Part shown: positions 63,801-64,000 of the stretch, in pieces | How positions within the stretch are numbered: position 1 is the first letter of the stretch | Layout: every line of letters begins with the position of its first letter | Source: Lacinutrix neustonica | GTDB taxonomy: Bacteria > Bacteroidota > Bacteroidia > Flavobacteriales > Flavobacteriaceae | Direction: 5' to 3' | DNA length: 64,000 bases | Assembly (NCBI RefSeq): GCF_026625145.1 | Contig: NZ_CP113088.1 | Coordinates: forward strand, 2,583,501 to 2,647,500 | Position numbers and translations under genes: made by a program | Notes under the pieces: model-generated | What the model saw: the letters and a program-made list of their open reading frames with translations, nothing else | Database searches by the model: none | Told to the model about the DNA's origin: nothing

Positions 63801-63901
63801 AAACAGTACTCGCTCACGAAAAAACCATCGCACAATTAGAGGGTCGCGTACCAAAGAAAGTGATTGTTGTTCCTGGCAAAATTGTAAATATTGTGGGGTA
63901 G
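60819..63901 (+). CDS. leuS: Leucyl-tRNA synthetase (frameshifted; with two unusual inserts)
   Basis: The ATG at 60819 gives [22 protein letters not shown]; a GTG at 60804 is alternative. The HIGH-type signature is HVGHPLG, and KMSKSKYN carries the second motif near residue 800. Editing domain and C-terminal domain are present. A deletion at 61809-61812 (CCGA for CCAGA) shifts the frame, and repair reads [28 protein letters not shown]. Repaired length is 1027 residues, longer than the usual 920-960. The excess comes from an insert between SAF and HVDVSLV (about 62790-63090) and from a short HAEPVEALH insert at 61717-61745. Confidence 0.95.
61717..61745 (+). repeat. HAEPVEALH-type short repeat inside leuS
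   Basis: The stretch GTCATGCGGAGCCTGTCGAAGC encodes SHAEPVEA in phase with leuS. Sequences of this form (CATGCTGAGCCTGTCGAAGCA-like) are dispersed short palindromic repeats known from many Bacteroidota and other bacteria. Here it is carried within a coding region, between VLDTNETN and [11 protein letters not shown] of the editing domain. It is abbreviated above to keep within motif length. Confidence 0.7.
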
Positions 63902-63934
63902 TATATACCTGCAATAGCATATTATAAATCCAGT

Positions 63935-63960
63935 AAAACCTTCAATTAGTTGAAGGTTTT
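63935..63960 (+). terminator. Terminator after leuS
   Basis: AAAACCTTCAA and TTGAAGGTTTT form a symmetrical hairpin 34 bp after the leuS stop and can also serve a convergent gene at the right edge. Confidence 0.8.
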
Positions 63961-64000
63961 GCTTTTTAAAGCCATAAGCATATAGCGCACGGTGTCTTTT
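63946..64000 (-). CDS. Possible C-terminal end of a gene entering from the right edge
   Basis: On the minus strand an open frame of 17 codons runs from the edge to TAA inside the terminator hairpin (ending KDTVRYMLMALKSKTFN). It is too short to assign. It is listed only because a convergent gene is expected here. Confidence 0.25.
   Translation of the reverse strand, partial: KDTVRYMLMALKSKTFN

Overview
The window is a piece of chromosome from a member of the Bacteroidota, most likely the family Flavobacteriaceae. The evidence is low GC, gliding-motility genes gldD and gldE, a ribosomal protein L21 with a C-terminal helix-hairpin-helix extension, a TonB-dependent receptor, many short lipoprotein signals, and TAnnTTTG promoter boxes of the Bacteroidota sigma factor. 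I saw no tRNA, rRNA, CRISPR array, insertion sequence or phage gene. The species cannot be named from sequence alone.

Layout. 1-4 kb: the end of an aminotransferase, a secreted coiled-coil protein, a YafV-like omega-amidase, an Ig-like lipoprotein and ComF. 4.1-7.1 kb: three tandem paralogous membrane-anchored coiled-coil proteins of unknown function. 7.2-16.5 kb: glyS, a transglutaminase-like protein, rplU-rpmA, a pair of M16 peptidases, an EamA permease and an HMA lipoprotein with a cysteine-rich tail. 16.7-24.1 kb: a thiamine operon headed by a TPP riboswitch (thiS-thiC-tenI-like-thiD-thiE-thiG-thiH-thiF/moeB). 24-27 kb: a short accessory stretch with an amidohydrolase and a UspA-like protein. 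27-30.6 kb: mutY-ssb-gldE-gldD. 30.7-42.3 kb: HU, a tiny basic protein, rng, aldo/keto reductase, xth, a 1146-residue outer-membrane protein, a P1B ATPase and ahcY. 42.4-49.7 kb: a PPTase and GGGP synthase, then a thiamine-binding protein, PnuC, kinase, DUF4301 and ArfB run, then a second TPP riboswitch in front of a TonB receptor (probable thiamine uptake). 49.8-57.3 kb: greA, HIT, histidine kinase, flavin reductase, DUF3127, aat, tag and others. 57.3-64 kb: the ftsX-small ORF-DUF3098-uppP-truB run and leuS.

The strongest unexplained signal is not a gene. About 27 of some 62 genes are broken by one- or two-base lesions (around 40 in all), although their reconstructed products have normal length and conserved motifs. 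Nearly every lesion lies where the simplest repair restores the 5-mer CCAGA (TCTGG on the other strand). Typical wrong forms are CCGA or CCGAGA (TCGG or TCTCGG), and CCGTAA creates an in-frame stop. Intact copies exist but are mostly CCAGAT. The simplest reading is systematic base-calling error at a modified DNA motif, which would point to an unidentified methyltransferase in this strain. True gene decay is unlikely, because essential genes such as glyS, leuS, ssb and ahcY are hit. For these genes I give the full-length span and state the lesions.
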